Assembly (NCBI RefSeq): GCF_004801375.1
Contig: NZ_SSNZ01000013.1
Coordinates: forward strand, 1-48,351
Source of the DNA: Flavobacterium supellecticarium
Lineage (GTDB): Bacteria > Bacteroidota > Bacteroidia > Flavobacteriales > Flavobacteriaceae
DNA: 48,351 nt
Reading direction: 5' to 3'
Each line of letters opens with the position of its first letter. Positions within the stretch are counted from its first letter, which is position 1. This document shows, piece after piece, positions 34,349 through 42,436 of this stretch. The translations under genes and the position numbers were made by a program. Under the pieces are notes generated by a model, which searched no databases, had not been told where the DNA came from, and worked only from the letters and a program-made list of their open reading frames with translations.

Positions 34349-34780
34349 TTAATTGTTTTCGATTGTTAATCCTTCGTGAGCGATCTCTAAAGTTTCGATA
34401 GCTACTTCACTTGCATCTGCTTTTAAGTCGCTGGCCTGTAATTTAACAGGGAATGCATTTTTCACTTTCCAGGTAATTGCTGGTGCTCCGGTTTCGTCTA
34501 AAAGAGAAATCGTAACCGAACGACGCTCTACTGTATTCAGGTTGATGGTGTTCAACCACGTAAAGTACTCGTTGTCTCCTTTGAAAGAACCACGTTTTAA
34601 CGTGATGTTGGAGAACTTTCTAAGTCCCGGCATTTTGATTTTACTGAAGTCCGGGCTGGCTCCGTGTCTGTATTCCGTAACGTCAGTTTCAATCTGCATT
34701 CCGGTAACCTCCGTGAAACCTAATTTTGTTCCACCCCAATCAACTTCGAAGGAAAACTTCGCTAATGGATATTCATTCAT
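34349..34780 (-). CDS. Inner tube protein, first copy
   Basis: 143 residues, identical in sequence to the 32494-32925 product. It follows the long sheath gene, so the operon carries two sheath-tube pairs. Identity at the protein level with many silent differences points to strong selection on the lattice rather than a very recent copy. Role: main tube subunit. Confidence 0.95.
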   Translation of the reverse strand: MNEYPLAKFSFEVDWGGTKLGFTEVTGMQIETDVTEYRHGASPDFSKIKMPGLRKFSNITLKRGSFKGDNEYFTWLNTINLNTVERRSVTISLLDETGAPAITWKVKNAFPVKLQASDLKADASEVAIETLEIAHEGLTIENN

Positions 34781-34811
34781 AATTTGCTGTATTTAATTGT
34801 TTATCTAATTT

Positions 34812-36491
34812 TTATGCTTCTTGTAATTTGTGTGAAAAGTTCAACACAATAAATTCTGCAGGGCGAACTGCTGCCATACCGATTTCGATATTCATTCTTC
34901 CTTCCAAAACGTCCTGATCAGTTGTTGTTTCTTTACCAACGATAACGTAGTAGGCTTTTTCCGGAGTTGGTCCCGCTAAGGCACCACTCATCCATAACTG
35001 GTTCAGGTAGTTTTCGATCATGGTTTTCGCTTTTACCCAAGTATTGGCGTCATTGGTTTCGAAAACGAATCGCTGCATTGCATTTTGAACTGATTTTTCA
35101 ACCATATCAAAAAGACGACGCACCGAGATATATTTCCATTCTGTGTCTTCTGAATCGAACGTTCTGGCACCCCAAACCAAGTTTCCTTTACCGGTGAACG
35201 TACGGATTGCATTAATCGATTTTCCGTTTGTATCTACGTTTAAGCTTTCCTGTTCTTTGTTTGAAATTTTTTGGGTTGGTGCGATTACATAGTTAAGTCC
35301 TAAATTCGCCGGTGATTTCCACACCCCTTGTGTACCATCAACTTTAGCATATACTCCAGCCATTGTAGCCGACGGCGGTAATACCACCTTTAATTCGCCG
35401 ATTACTTTTTTAATCTGATTGTATAAAACGGAATTTGTAGTTTTTAACTCACCCAGTTTTAATCCGTGTGCATCTCCTTTTTTGTCCTGTGCCAGACTTA
35501 CTGCATCTTTTAAAGTGGTAATAATGCTGGTAATAGTCCCGATAACAAGATTTGCATCTTCATTCTTAAAGGCTTGTAAATACCCTTGAATTGCAGTTAA
35601 CGAAATTTCACTATCAGCCGTAACCTTCACTTCTTCTACGATAGCAATAACACTTTCTACAATATCAATAAGCGCTTCTCTATCAACAGGTTCCTCTTCT
35701 GTTACTCCGGCCAATTCGGCAGTAGCAAGAAGGATTAATGCTTCCAAATCGGCCACAGAAGCTGCGAAGAAACCACCTGTAGCATCGGCTGGCTGCAATC
35801 CGGCATGATCGATTGCTACGTCTTCATCGAAACGGTAATTCAATACGGTCTTCAAATGCGGGAAATACGCTGCAGCATGCATTGTTCGTGCGATTCTGTT
35901 TCGAAGAAATTCAACCGTATTAAAACCAGTTTCCTCGTCTTCACTTTTTGATTCACCAAGGAAAGTATCCATGATCACGAATCTGTTTTTTAAATCGTTG
36001 GCCTGTGCGATAGCATCCTGGTAAAGTGCATAAAATTCTTCCTGATCGGTTAATGATACCGCATCAGGAAACACCACAATTGTTGATTCTTCCTGTAAAG
36101 CAGAAGCTTCCAGACCCGACTTAAGATCATCTTTGACTACATCGGTACCATAAGGCCCTACAGACACGATATAACACGGACCACCACCATTTGCAAAATA
36201 CATTTGCAAAGAATAGTACATTAGGAACTTTACATTCGGTTTTACCAGGGTCAAGCCTTCACCTACAGTATCTTGTAATTTGATACTTTCTTTATTGGCT
36301 TTTCCAAAGTACGTTTCATAGTCCATCAAAGAGCTGATCTTTGTCGGCACCATTTTCAAGGGTTTGTTTTTGTCTTCCGCTATTTCAGTATAGCCGATAA
36401 ATGACGGTACTGCCGTTTCTACCTGAGCTACAGAAGGCGGAAACTTTGGGATTTCCTCTATAAAAACGCCCGGAGTTTTAAATTCTGACAT
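34812..36491 (-). CDS. Contractile sheath protein, long form with inserted helical domain
   Basis: 559 residues with the same ends as the short sheath (T-P-G-V-F-I-E-E-I-P-K-F-P-P-S-V ... A-E-F-I-V-L-N-F-S-H-K-L-Q). About 105 extra residues around 245-340 are acidic and helical (L-E-A-L-I-L-L-A-T-A-E-L-A-G, I-V-E-S-V-I-A-I-V-E-E). In sheath structures insertions at this place face outward, so a surface decoration domain is likely (inference). It may form the major or the baseplate-proximal sheath. Confidence 0.93.
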   Translation of the reverse strand: MSEFKTPGVFIEEIPKFPPSVAQVETAVPSFIGYTEIAEDKNKPLKMVPTKISSLMDYETYFGKANKESIKLQDTVGEGLTLVKPNVKFLMYYSLQMYFANGGGPCYIVSVGPYGTDVVKDDLKSGLEASALQEESTIVVFPDAVSLTDQEEFYALYQDAIAQANDLKNRFVIMDTFLGESKSEDEETGFNTVEFLRNRIARTMHAAAYFPHLKTVLNYRFDEDVAIDHAGLQPADATGGFFAASVADLEALILLATAELAGVTEEEPVDREALIDIVESVIAIVEEVKVTADSEISLTAIQGYLQAFKNEDANLVIGTITSIITTLKDAVSLAQDKKGDAHGLKLGELKTTNSVLYNQIKKVIGELKVVLPPSATMAGVYAKVDGTQGVWKSPANLGLNYVIAPTQKISNKEQESLNVDTNGKSINAIRTFTGKGNLVWGARTFDSEDTEWKYISVRRLFDMVEKSVQNAMQRFVFETNDANTWVKAKTMIENYLNQLWMSGALAGPTPEKAYYVIVGKETTTDQDVLEGRMNIEIGMAAVRPAEFIVLNFSHKLQEA

Positions 36492-36522
36492 GTTTTAAAA
36501 ATTTAGGTTAATAATAATTTTC

Positions 36523-37107
36523 TTAGATTTTTTTTTCTCTTCTTAGGATATCGATATCCTCGATTATTTCCGGATATGTTTCTCCTTTTTTCTGGATTTT
36601 CACAATGCTTATTTTGTATAAAGCAGACGGAATTACTTTACCTCCAAGCAATCCCCACACATAACTTAACTGATCAAAAGGAAGTGGGTGTAGTTGTAAT
36701 TTAATACTGAATCCCTGCGCTTCATTAACAAAAGTCTTCTCGGTATTAAAGGTTTGAATCACTTTAGAAATATTCCGAAGGGCGATTTCATAGTTATCAC
36801 GGTTAGCCGCAACCATTACATACAGGTTTAGATAAGCGGTCGGATTCTTTTTCTTATAACCTCTGGGTACCGTAGAACCTTCAGGATAAATAGGCTCATA
36901 CCTTGATGTATTTTTTAATGCCGATTCTTCCTCTGCGCTCAACAATGAAATGACCACCTTATTGCTAATCGCTGTCGCATCATTATCTTCTTTTGCTATA
37001 CTATCAATCACCACATCTACCGGCTCCTGAACCGGGCAATCCGGATCCGGAAGATTTAGTTCATGATCAAGCTTGTCGCTTAATGCTTTTAATACTTTAT
37101 AAATCAT
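36523..37107 (-). CDS. Tail terminator / DUF4255 protein (Afp16-like)
   Basis: 194 residues: L-K-A-L-S-D-K-L-D-H-E-L, then V-V-I-S-L-L-S-A-E-E-E-S-A-L-K-N and P-T-A-Y-L-N-L-Y-V-M-V-A-A-N, typical of DUF4255/Pvc16-N proteins that cap the tube and fix particle length with the tape measure. It is the first gene of the structural operon here, whereas in Afp the homologue is last. Confidence 0.9.
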   Translation of the reverse strand: MIYKVLKALSDKLDHELNLPDPDCPVQEPVDVVIDSIAKEDNDATAISNKVVISLLSAEEESALKNTSRYEPIYPEGSTVPRGYKKKNPTAYLNLYVMVAANRDNYEIALRNISKVIQTFNTEKTFVNEAQGFSIKLQLHPLPFDQLSYVWGLLGGKVIPSALYKISIVKIQKKGETYPEIIEDIDILRREKKI

Positions 37108-37711
37108 AATTTTCTATTGTTGATTATCACGATGCAAACATACAATCACAGCTTCCGAAAAAACGAATATTTTGCCCCCGTAAAACTGTCTTTGCAGTAA
37201 GTCGTTTTTACGGGCAATTTTGAAAATCAACAAAAAATAAATTATAACACACTGATATAGTGCTATTTAAAAACAGGTGATTTACCTAAAATTGCATACT
37301 CTTTTCAGACCGCAATCCCGCATGAAGTCAAGCGATTAAGAGGCAATTCGCACCAACTAAAATTAAAAAACCTCTTTTTGCCATACTTATACATCAAAAA
37401 AAAGGGCGATATTAACAGTGAAACTACAGAAAATAGCCTATAAATTCTATAAACGAACCATTTTAAAAGCACCTCATCGCACTTACATTAAAAAAAGGTC
37501 GGATATCCATTTATTTTAGCAGAAAACAGAACCCTAAAACTGATGGTTATCGTTTCTTCCTGTATCCCCATATTTTGCAAAGGGTTGCGTCATATTTCAT
37601 CTTTTTTTTCAAATTACGATCTACTGCAAAGACAGAATCCAGACGACTAATAACTAGCCTGATGCGATCACTTCTAATAATTTTGGCGGTATAATTTTAA
37701 TACTAAACCCG
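37108..37711. promoter_or_regulatory. 604-bp divergent intergenic region between terminator and plus-strand genes
   Basis: No gene is supported. CAAACATA (37135-37142) is a minus-strand TATGTTTG, matching the -7 box, which would give a short leader for the structural operon; its -33 box is unclear. A bulged hairpin (CCCGTAAAAC at 37177-37186, GTTTTTACGGG at 37204-37214) lies just upstream and may be an operator or a terminator for an opposing transcript. No convincing plus-strand promoter was found. Confidence 0.4.
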
Positions 37712-38026
37712 ATGAATTTTAAAAATCTTTTCCAAAAACGCAATGAGATTGCGGATGGTCATTTTAATGAGTTTCGTTCTAAAATCGGATTCACAAATGA
37801 AAGCGACGAACACATTTTTGCAAAAAGGGAAACCATCTGTAATGCCTGCCCTTTAAAAAACGGCAACAGCTGCGATACGCAACGATGGATCGATCCATTG
37901 ACATTAGAAGTTTCAAAAATGCCAAGAGAAGGCTATATAAGAGGTTGTGGTTGCAGGCTAAGTGCCAAGCAAAAGTCAAAATATAGTAGCTGCCCGGCTG
38001 GTTTTTGGGGCGGAGAATTCGAATAA
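37712..38026 (+). CDS. Cys-rich small protein (zinc-ribbon-like), hypothetical
   Basis: 104 residues with C-N-A-C-P-L-K-N-G-N-S-C, then R-G-C-G-C-R-L-S-A-K and S-S-C-P-A-G-F-W: Cys spacing fits a metal-binding or disulphide fold that is frequent in Bacteroidota phage-like islands. It is the first plus-strand gene before the tape measure (35 bases away) and may be co-transcribed. Function unknown. Confidence 0.7.
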   Translation: MNFKNLFQKRNEIADGHFNEFRSKIGFTNESDEHIFAKRETICNACPLKNGNSCDTQRWIDPLTLEVSKMPREGYIRGCGCRLSAKQKSKYSSCPAGFWGGEFE

Positions 38027-38060
38027 TTTAGAAGTAGCTGACTTATAAAATAATTGCACA

Positions 38061-40148
38061 GTGGAACACACCCATATTATACATAAAGTTGTCATTGAAG
38101 TTTCGGTTAACAACAGGAAAAAGGCGTATGCAATCAAAGATGATATCAGTAGCTTTTTAGCTATGGATGTTTTCCCTAAACTTGAAAAACACCTTAACAC
38201 TGTACAGGCCAAAATACCGGCTCACACTTTACAGATTGCACAGTTGGTTGTCGACATCAATCATTGTGAATCATCATCAAATACAACATTAAACACCACA
38301 TTAAAAAACGACGTTATAACAGCGTTCAGAAAGGAACTTGCAGAAATAATAAAAAACGGATCGGGTCAGCATCTGAATCCGTATCTAAGTCAGCGACGAC
38401 ATCTAAACCTAAATCAGTATTATAACCCAAAACACAGCCAAGATCAACAGTACAACCAAAGGCAACATGAAAACAATGGACAAAATCAGGTTGTAGGACA
38501 AAATCAAGATTACGAACCAAGTTGGAATGATGAACAACGTCTGAATAACGGACAAAACCGTAACCAAAGACAAAATCACAACCAAAATCACAACCAAAAT
38601 CACAACCAAAATCACGGGCAAAACCCGATCCCGAACTATGATCAAGGTCAGCCTAATGGGCAAAATCCAAATGGCGGGCAAAATCAGAACCAGAGCCAAA
38701 GTCGTAATCAAAACCAGAATCAGGAGCTACATCAGAACCAAGGTCGTAGTCAAAACTCACGTAATAGTCAAAATCCGAATCATGGTCAAAATCCGCGCTA
38801 CGGACAAAATCATAACGAAAATCCGAATTATGGTTCTGATCATGGCTACGACTCAAATTATGATTGGAATCCGAATTATGGGACTTCCGAAAATCCCGGA
38901 GTCCATTTTCTGGGAGAAACCGAAAAATTGTTAAAAACCTTTATTCATTTTATAGAAACTGGTACTATGCCCTGGTGGGATACCAATGAAACATCGGCTG
39001 CTATTTTTGAATCCATTCCGTTTAGAAAAATCATTTCCGAAAAAGCTTTTGTAGCCAAAATTGTATTCAGTATCCAAAAACCAAAAGTACAGGAACGTAT
39101 TATCAATCAGTTCACCGATGCCCAGATCGCACAAATCTGTTTGGCCGTAATACAATCTAAAGGTTTAAAAATCGCACTTAAAAGTGCTGTTATAAAACAA
39201 CTTTCCGGATCGTCTTTTGCCGATCGAAAAGTGCTATGGTCTTTAATTTTACAAACCATATCCACACTCGTATCGAACAAGCTTCAAAACCCAGAAACAA
39301 CTATAATTCAACAGATTACAAAAACAATACCGCTCTTAAAAGCAGCAAAAAATCCGGAAACCGAAGAACAGATCTGGAATGAAATAAAAGCTATTTTTCC
39401 TTTTATCGAACAGCGTGTTCCCTATAGTACATTCCGCGAGACAAAGAACAAGACAAAGAACAAGACAAACAGCGAGACAAACAGCGAGACAAAAAACGAG
39501 ACAAAAAACAAAACATCCGAAAAGACATCCGAAAAGACATCCGAAAGCGACCAGAAGCATCCGGATAAAGAAGAATTCCAAAAAACGGATCAAAATAAAA
39601 TCACTCCTGAGTTATTCCAAACAACACAGCAGAAAACTCCGATAACCGATGAGGTATTGAATGACCTTCAGATACAAAATGCAGGACTTGTGCTGATTCA
39701 TCCTTTTATTGCCAATCTTTTTAAACATTGCAATCTGATGGATCCCAAAACAAATACACTTACCGATCCGGAAACCGGTATTCATCTGTTACATTATATT
39801 GCTACCGGAAAAACCAACCAATCCGAAAGTGCGATGCTTTTCGAAAAATATTTGTGTAATTTTCCACTACACCAAAGTATTAACCGGCATATTAAACTTA
39901 CACGGAAACAGAAAACCGAAGCAGCAAAAGTAATCGGAGCCGTACAACAAAACTGGAGTGCTATGAAAACGGCATCGGTAGGATTGTTACAACACGAATT
40001 TTTTCAGCGTCCCGGAAAATTAACCGTAGACAGTCAGACACTTATAGTCGAACGCAAAACACAGGATATTTTAATGGACAAACTATCCTGGGGAATCAGT
40101 ATGATACGGCTCCCCTGGCAAACCCAGTTCACCTATGTCAATTGGTAA
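38061..40148 (+). CDS. Contractile injection system tape-measure protein (CIS_TMP, Afp14-like)
   Basis: 695 residues starting at GTG. The N-terminus has H-I-I-H-K-V-V-I-E-V and the CIS_TMP core shows F-I-E-T-G-T-M-P-W-W. The C-terminal part has N-A-G-L-V-L-I-H-P-F-I, Q-K-T-E-A-A-K-V-I and T-Q-D-I-L-M-D-K-L-S-W-G-I ... L-P-W. Between them lie an extreme Gln/Asn-rich tract (about 103-276) and a Lys/Thr/Glu tract (about 458-496), both built from tandem DNA repeats. The family acts as a length ruler. It is isolated from the main operon on the other strand, unlike most loci. Confidence 0.92.
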   Translation: MEHTHIIHKVVIEVSVNNRKKAYAIKDDISSFLAMDVFPKLEKHLNTVQAKIPAHTLQIAQLVVDINHCESSSNTTLNTTLKNDVITAFRKELAEIIKNGSGQHLNPYLSQRRHLNLNQYYNPKHSQDQQYNQRQHENNGQNQVVGQNQDYEPSWNDEQRLNNGQNRNQRQNHNQNHNQNHNQNHGQNPIPNYDQGQPNGQNPNGGQNQNQSQSRNQNQNQELHQNQGRSQNSRNSQNPNHGQNPRYGQNHNENPNYGSDHGYDSNYDWNPNYGTSENPGVHFLGETEKLLKTFIHFIETGTMPWWDTNETSAAIFESIPFRKIISEKAFVAKIVFSIQKPKVQERIINQFTDAQIAQICLAVIQSKGLKIALKSAVIKQLSGSSFADRKVLWSLILQTISTLVSNKLQNPETTIIQQITKTIPLLKAAKNPETEEQIWNEIKAIFPFIEQRVPYSTFRETKNKTKNKTNSETNSETKNETKNKTSEKTSEKTSESDQKHPDKEEFQKTDQNKITPELFQTTQQKTPITDEVLNDLQIQNAGLVLIHPFIANLFKHCNLMDPKTNTLTDPETGIHLLHYIATGKTNQSESAMLFEKYLCNFPLHQSINRHIKLTRKQKTEAAKVIGAVQQNWSAMKTASVGLLQHEFFQRPGKLTVDSQTLIVERKTQDILMDKLSWGISMIRLPWQTQFTYVNW
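38574..38616 (+). repeat. 12-bp tandem repeat in the tape-measure gene
   Basis: Units close to AATCACAACCAA occur about three and a half times in a row and keep the frame (N-H-N-Q). The surrounding Gln/Asn tract is a looser form of the same repeat. Slippage here would change protein length by four residues. Confidence 0.8.
39438..39545 (+). repeat. Short in-frame tandem repeats (Lys/Thr/Glu tract)
   Basis: Successive 12-15-bp units (GACAAAGAACAA, GACAAACAGCGA, ACATCCGAAAAG) encode T-K-N-K, T-N-S-E and T-S-E-K repeats. Frame is kept. Confidence 0.75.
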
Positions 40149-40171
40149 TTGTTTATTATAGAACCCGACAA

Positions 40172-40209
40172 CCCACAAAGGTTTCAAACGATATTCTGAC
40201 CTTTGTGGG
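40172..40209. terminator. Bidirectional terminator between convergent genes
   Basis: Perfect 11-bp arms CCCACAAAGGT (40172-40182) and ACCTTTGTGGG (40199-40209) with a 16-base loop. It separates the tape-measure stop from the stop of the convergent 40241-42058 gene. Confidence 0.85.
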
Positions 40210-40240
40210 CATCATTTCGCTACTTTCTCTAAAGCAACAC

Positions 40241-42058
40241 TTATGATTCAGGTATAAATTGGTAAAATGCTTTATAGAGTTTCGAAGGATTAAAAAACGA
40301 AATTATACCCTGATCATCAATTTCCAAAAACTGATAATCCGAACGCTGTTCCAGTGGTTTCGGATAGATATACCATGACCTGCCACGATCGAAGGAAAAA
40401 TAAGTAAAGCCATTGCTGTTATCCAACAGGTAAATATGATCGTCTTTTTCGAGAACAACCACCCCGGAATTCCACGGATGATCGGCAACTTGATTTTGTA
40501 AACGCAAGCTTCCCGAATTATTTTTAAACCTCAGTTCTTTTTTATTGATCAAATTAAAATTGCGATATTCAGTATACGTATTATAGTTTCTTTTGATACA
40601 ACCGAGTACTGCCGGACGGACATATTGTTTTTCTTCGGCCTTAAATTGCCAGCCATTCTGATTTTTAAAAAGTATAATCTGAAAGAAGTTTTTTTCGACC
40701 GCTCCGTTAAAATTATAATTCCAGATTCCTAACACCATGGCGTCATTCACCGCAAACCAACTGTGATTATGGCGTTCCAGATAATTAACAGTCTCATAAA
40801 AATCGTTTGCCATTTGTATGGAGTCGACAGCTTTTCCATTTTTTAAAAGATAGTAGGTTACTTGTTTAATCGTGTATTTTCTTGTTTTATGTTGTACGTC
40901 TTTTCGCCCGTAACCAACCGCAAAATCGGAATCCAGAAATTCAATATGCTCCAGATCGTGTTTCGTAAAAGTTTGGGTCATTTCAAGGCTTTCTTTCCAT
41001 GTTTGTCCTTCGTCATCCGATTGGTACAGGTGTCGTTTAGGTGGAATATAGCCTTTTTGCGCCATCTGTTGCTTATCCACACGCCACACTTCCTGGTAAA
41101 CAACCCCATTGAATGGATTTTTATACAAATAACCACTACTAAACGAGTGTATGTCGTTTACCGGAAACCAATGCCGAATGGAATTCTCCCGTTTGTCATA
41201 AAGTGAAAACACATATTTCCAATTACTTTCATTGAGCGAATCTTTGCTATAGCGTACCCTTCCGAAAAAAACATCCTTATTTTTTGTCGGATTAAGTGCA
41301 TCGTCCCAATAGGGTTCTTTAAAAGGCAAAGCCGGATTATAAAATTTCGTCGGTTCAATCCGTTTATTAAGTAAAAAACAACCCCGTTTAAAATTTTGCA
41401 CCACATAATCGTCGGCGCGCTTCGTTAGCTGATCGCGGGTTCTATAGTCTATTTTCCGTAATGCCAGCGAATCATACAATGCTTTAGGAATACGAAAATG
41501 ACGTTGATCAAGATTCACAAATGCCACTTCTCCTGTAGGCTCCGGTTTGTTGTCCCATACCGTTTTCGCCCAGTTCGGAAAATAATAGCGCCCGCCAATA
41601 AACCGTAAGCTATAATCCGAAGCCGGCTTTGTGTCTTCGCTATCTTTTTGTCCATTAATCCGCAATCGTTCCGAAAACCCGCTTCCTATTCCGGTCGTTT
41701 GGTTGAGGTACATCGTGTCCTTTTGGTGGATGATTTTAATTTCCAGAGGAACATAACTGTTGTATTTCCCCTGAGGAATCCGAAGTGAAAAGTCATTAAT
41801 CCGGATATAATTATCAAATCCCTCCCGTTGATAGCGTTTAACCGGCCGAAGGGAATCGTTTGGAATAGCTGGCGACCGATATTGCACGCTGTCGATGATG
41901 ATACTATAGGCTTTATTTTTCACAAAGGAAATTTCATTGCCTTCCCGATCTAAAATCATATAATAATAGCGTGTTGTAAAATCCCGCCATCCCGGTTGTG
42001 ATTTGACAATTGTGGGTAGCATAAAAAAGGCGAAAAGCAAAAAGTAGCGGTATAACAT
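40241..42058 (-). CDS. Secreted protein with Asp-box (BNR-like) repeats
   Basis: 605 residues. Signal peptide (F-L-L-F-A-F-F-M-L-P-T-I-V-K-S) then a beta-rich body. S-D-D-E-G-Q-T-W and S-F-D-R-G-R-S-W match the Asp-box S-x-D-x-G-x-T/S-W of sialidase-type beta-propellers, which is a fold marker, not a proof of enzyme activity. No catalytic set is seen. It stands alone, and there is no evidence that it belongs to the injection system. Confidence 0.7.
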   Translation of the reverse strand: MLYRYFLLFAFFMLPTIVKSQPGWRDFTTRYYYMILDREGNEISFVKNKAYSIIIDSVQYRSPAIPNDSLRPVKRYQREGFDNYIRINDFSLRIPQGKYNSYVPLEIKIIHQKDTMYLNQTTGIGSGFSERLRINGQKDSEDTKPASDYSLRFIGGRYYFPNWAKTVWDNKPEPTGEVAFVNLDQRHFRIPKALYDSLALRKIDYRTRDQLTKRADDYVVQNFKRGCFLLNKRIEPTKFYNPALPFKEPYWDDALNPTKNKDVFFGRVRYSKDSLNESNWKYVFSLYDKRENSIRHWFPVNDIHSFSSGYLYKNPFNGVVYQEVWRVDKQQMAQKGYIPPKRHLYQSDDEGQTWKESLEMTQTFTKHDLEHIEFLDSDFAVGYGRKDVQHKTRKYTIKQVTYYLLKNGKAVDSIQMANDFYETVNYLERHNHSWFAVNDAMVLGIWNYNFNGAVEKNFFQIILFKNQNGWQFKAEEKQYVRPAVLGCIKRNYNTYTEYRNFNLINKKELRFKNNSGSLRLQNQVADHPWNSGVVVLEKDDHIYLLDNSNGFTYFSFDRGRSWYIYPKPLEQRSDYQFLEIDDQGIISFFNPSKLYKAFYQFIPES

Positions 42059-42436
42059 AATGAATCTTTTTATTGTACAGCGACTAAATTACGCCCTCCC
42101 ACTTTTCTTTTTTTTAAGACTTGGTCAATCATTTGTTTGGCTTGGTGTATTGAATCTGCTTCCCTATCGGGATTTTATAAAAACACAAAACCATATCGTT
42201 TTTCCAACATTTATCACGCAACACAAATAAAACGCCACCCCTTGAAAAAACAGGCATTCACAAACATATTGATCAAAATCGACTGAAAAGACTAAAAAAA
42301 CAACACTTTAAATTTTTTGTAACAAAACATATATAAAAAACAATATTTTGTTATTTTTAACATTAGCATAATTTTTTAATCAAATTTACTTTACATTTAA
42401 AAAATATTAATACCAAAATTCACAATAAATTAAATT
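42059..42436. promoter_or_regulatory. 378-bp AT-rich region between divergent genes
   Basis: No gene. It must hold promoters for the 42058 (minus) and 42437 (plus) genes; several TATTTTG-like runs (around 42345) resemble -7 boxes on the plus strand but none is a perfect TAnnTTTG with a -33 partner. Confidence 0.4.

Noticed and set aside
15344..40148. Classical type VI secretion system
   Set aside because: Spike, PAAR, tube and sheath exist, but TssJ/L/M-type membrane proteins and ClpV are absent; LysM adaptor, DUF4255, DUF5908 and CIS_TMP mark an extracellular contractile system.
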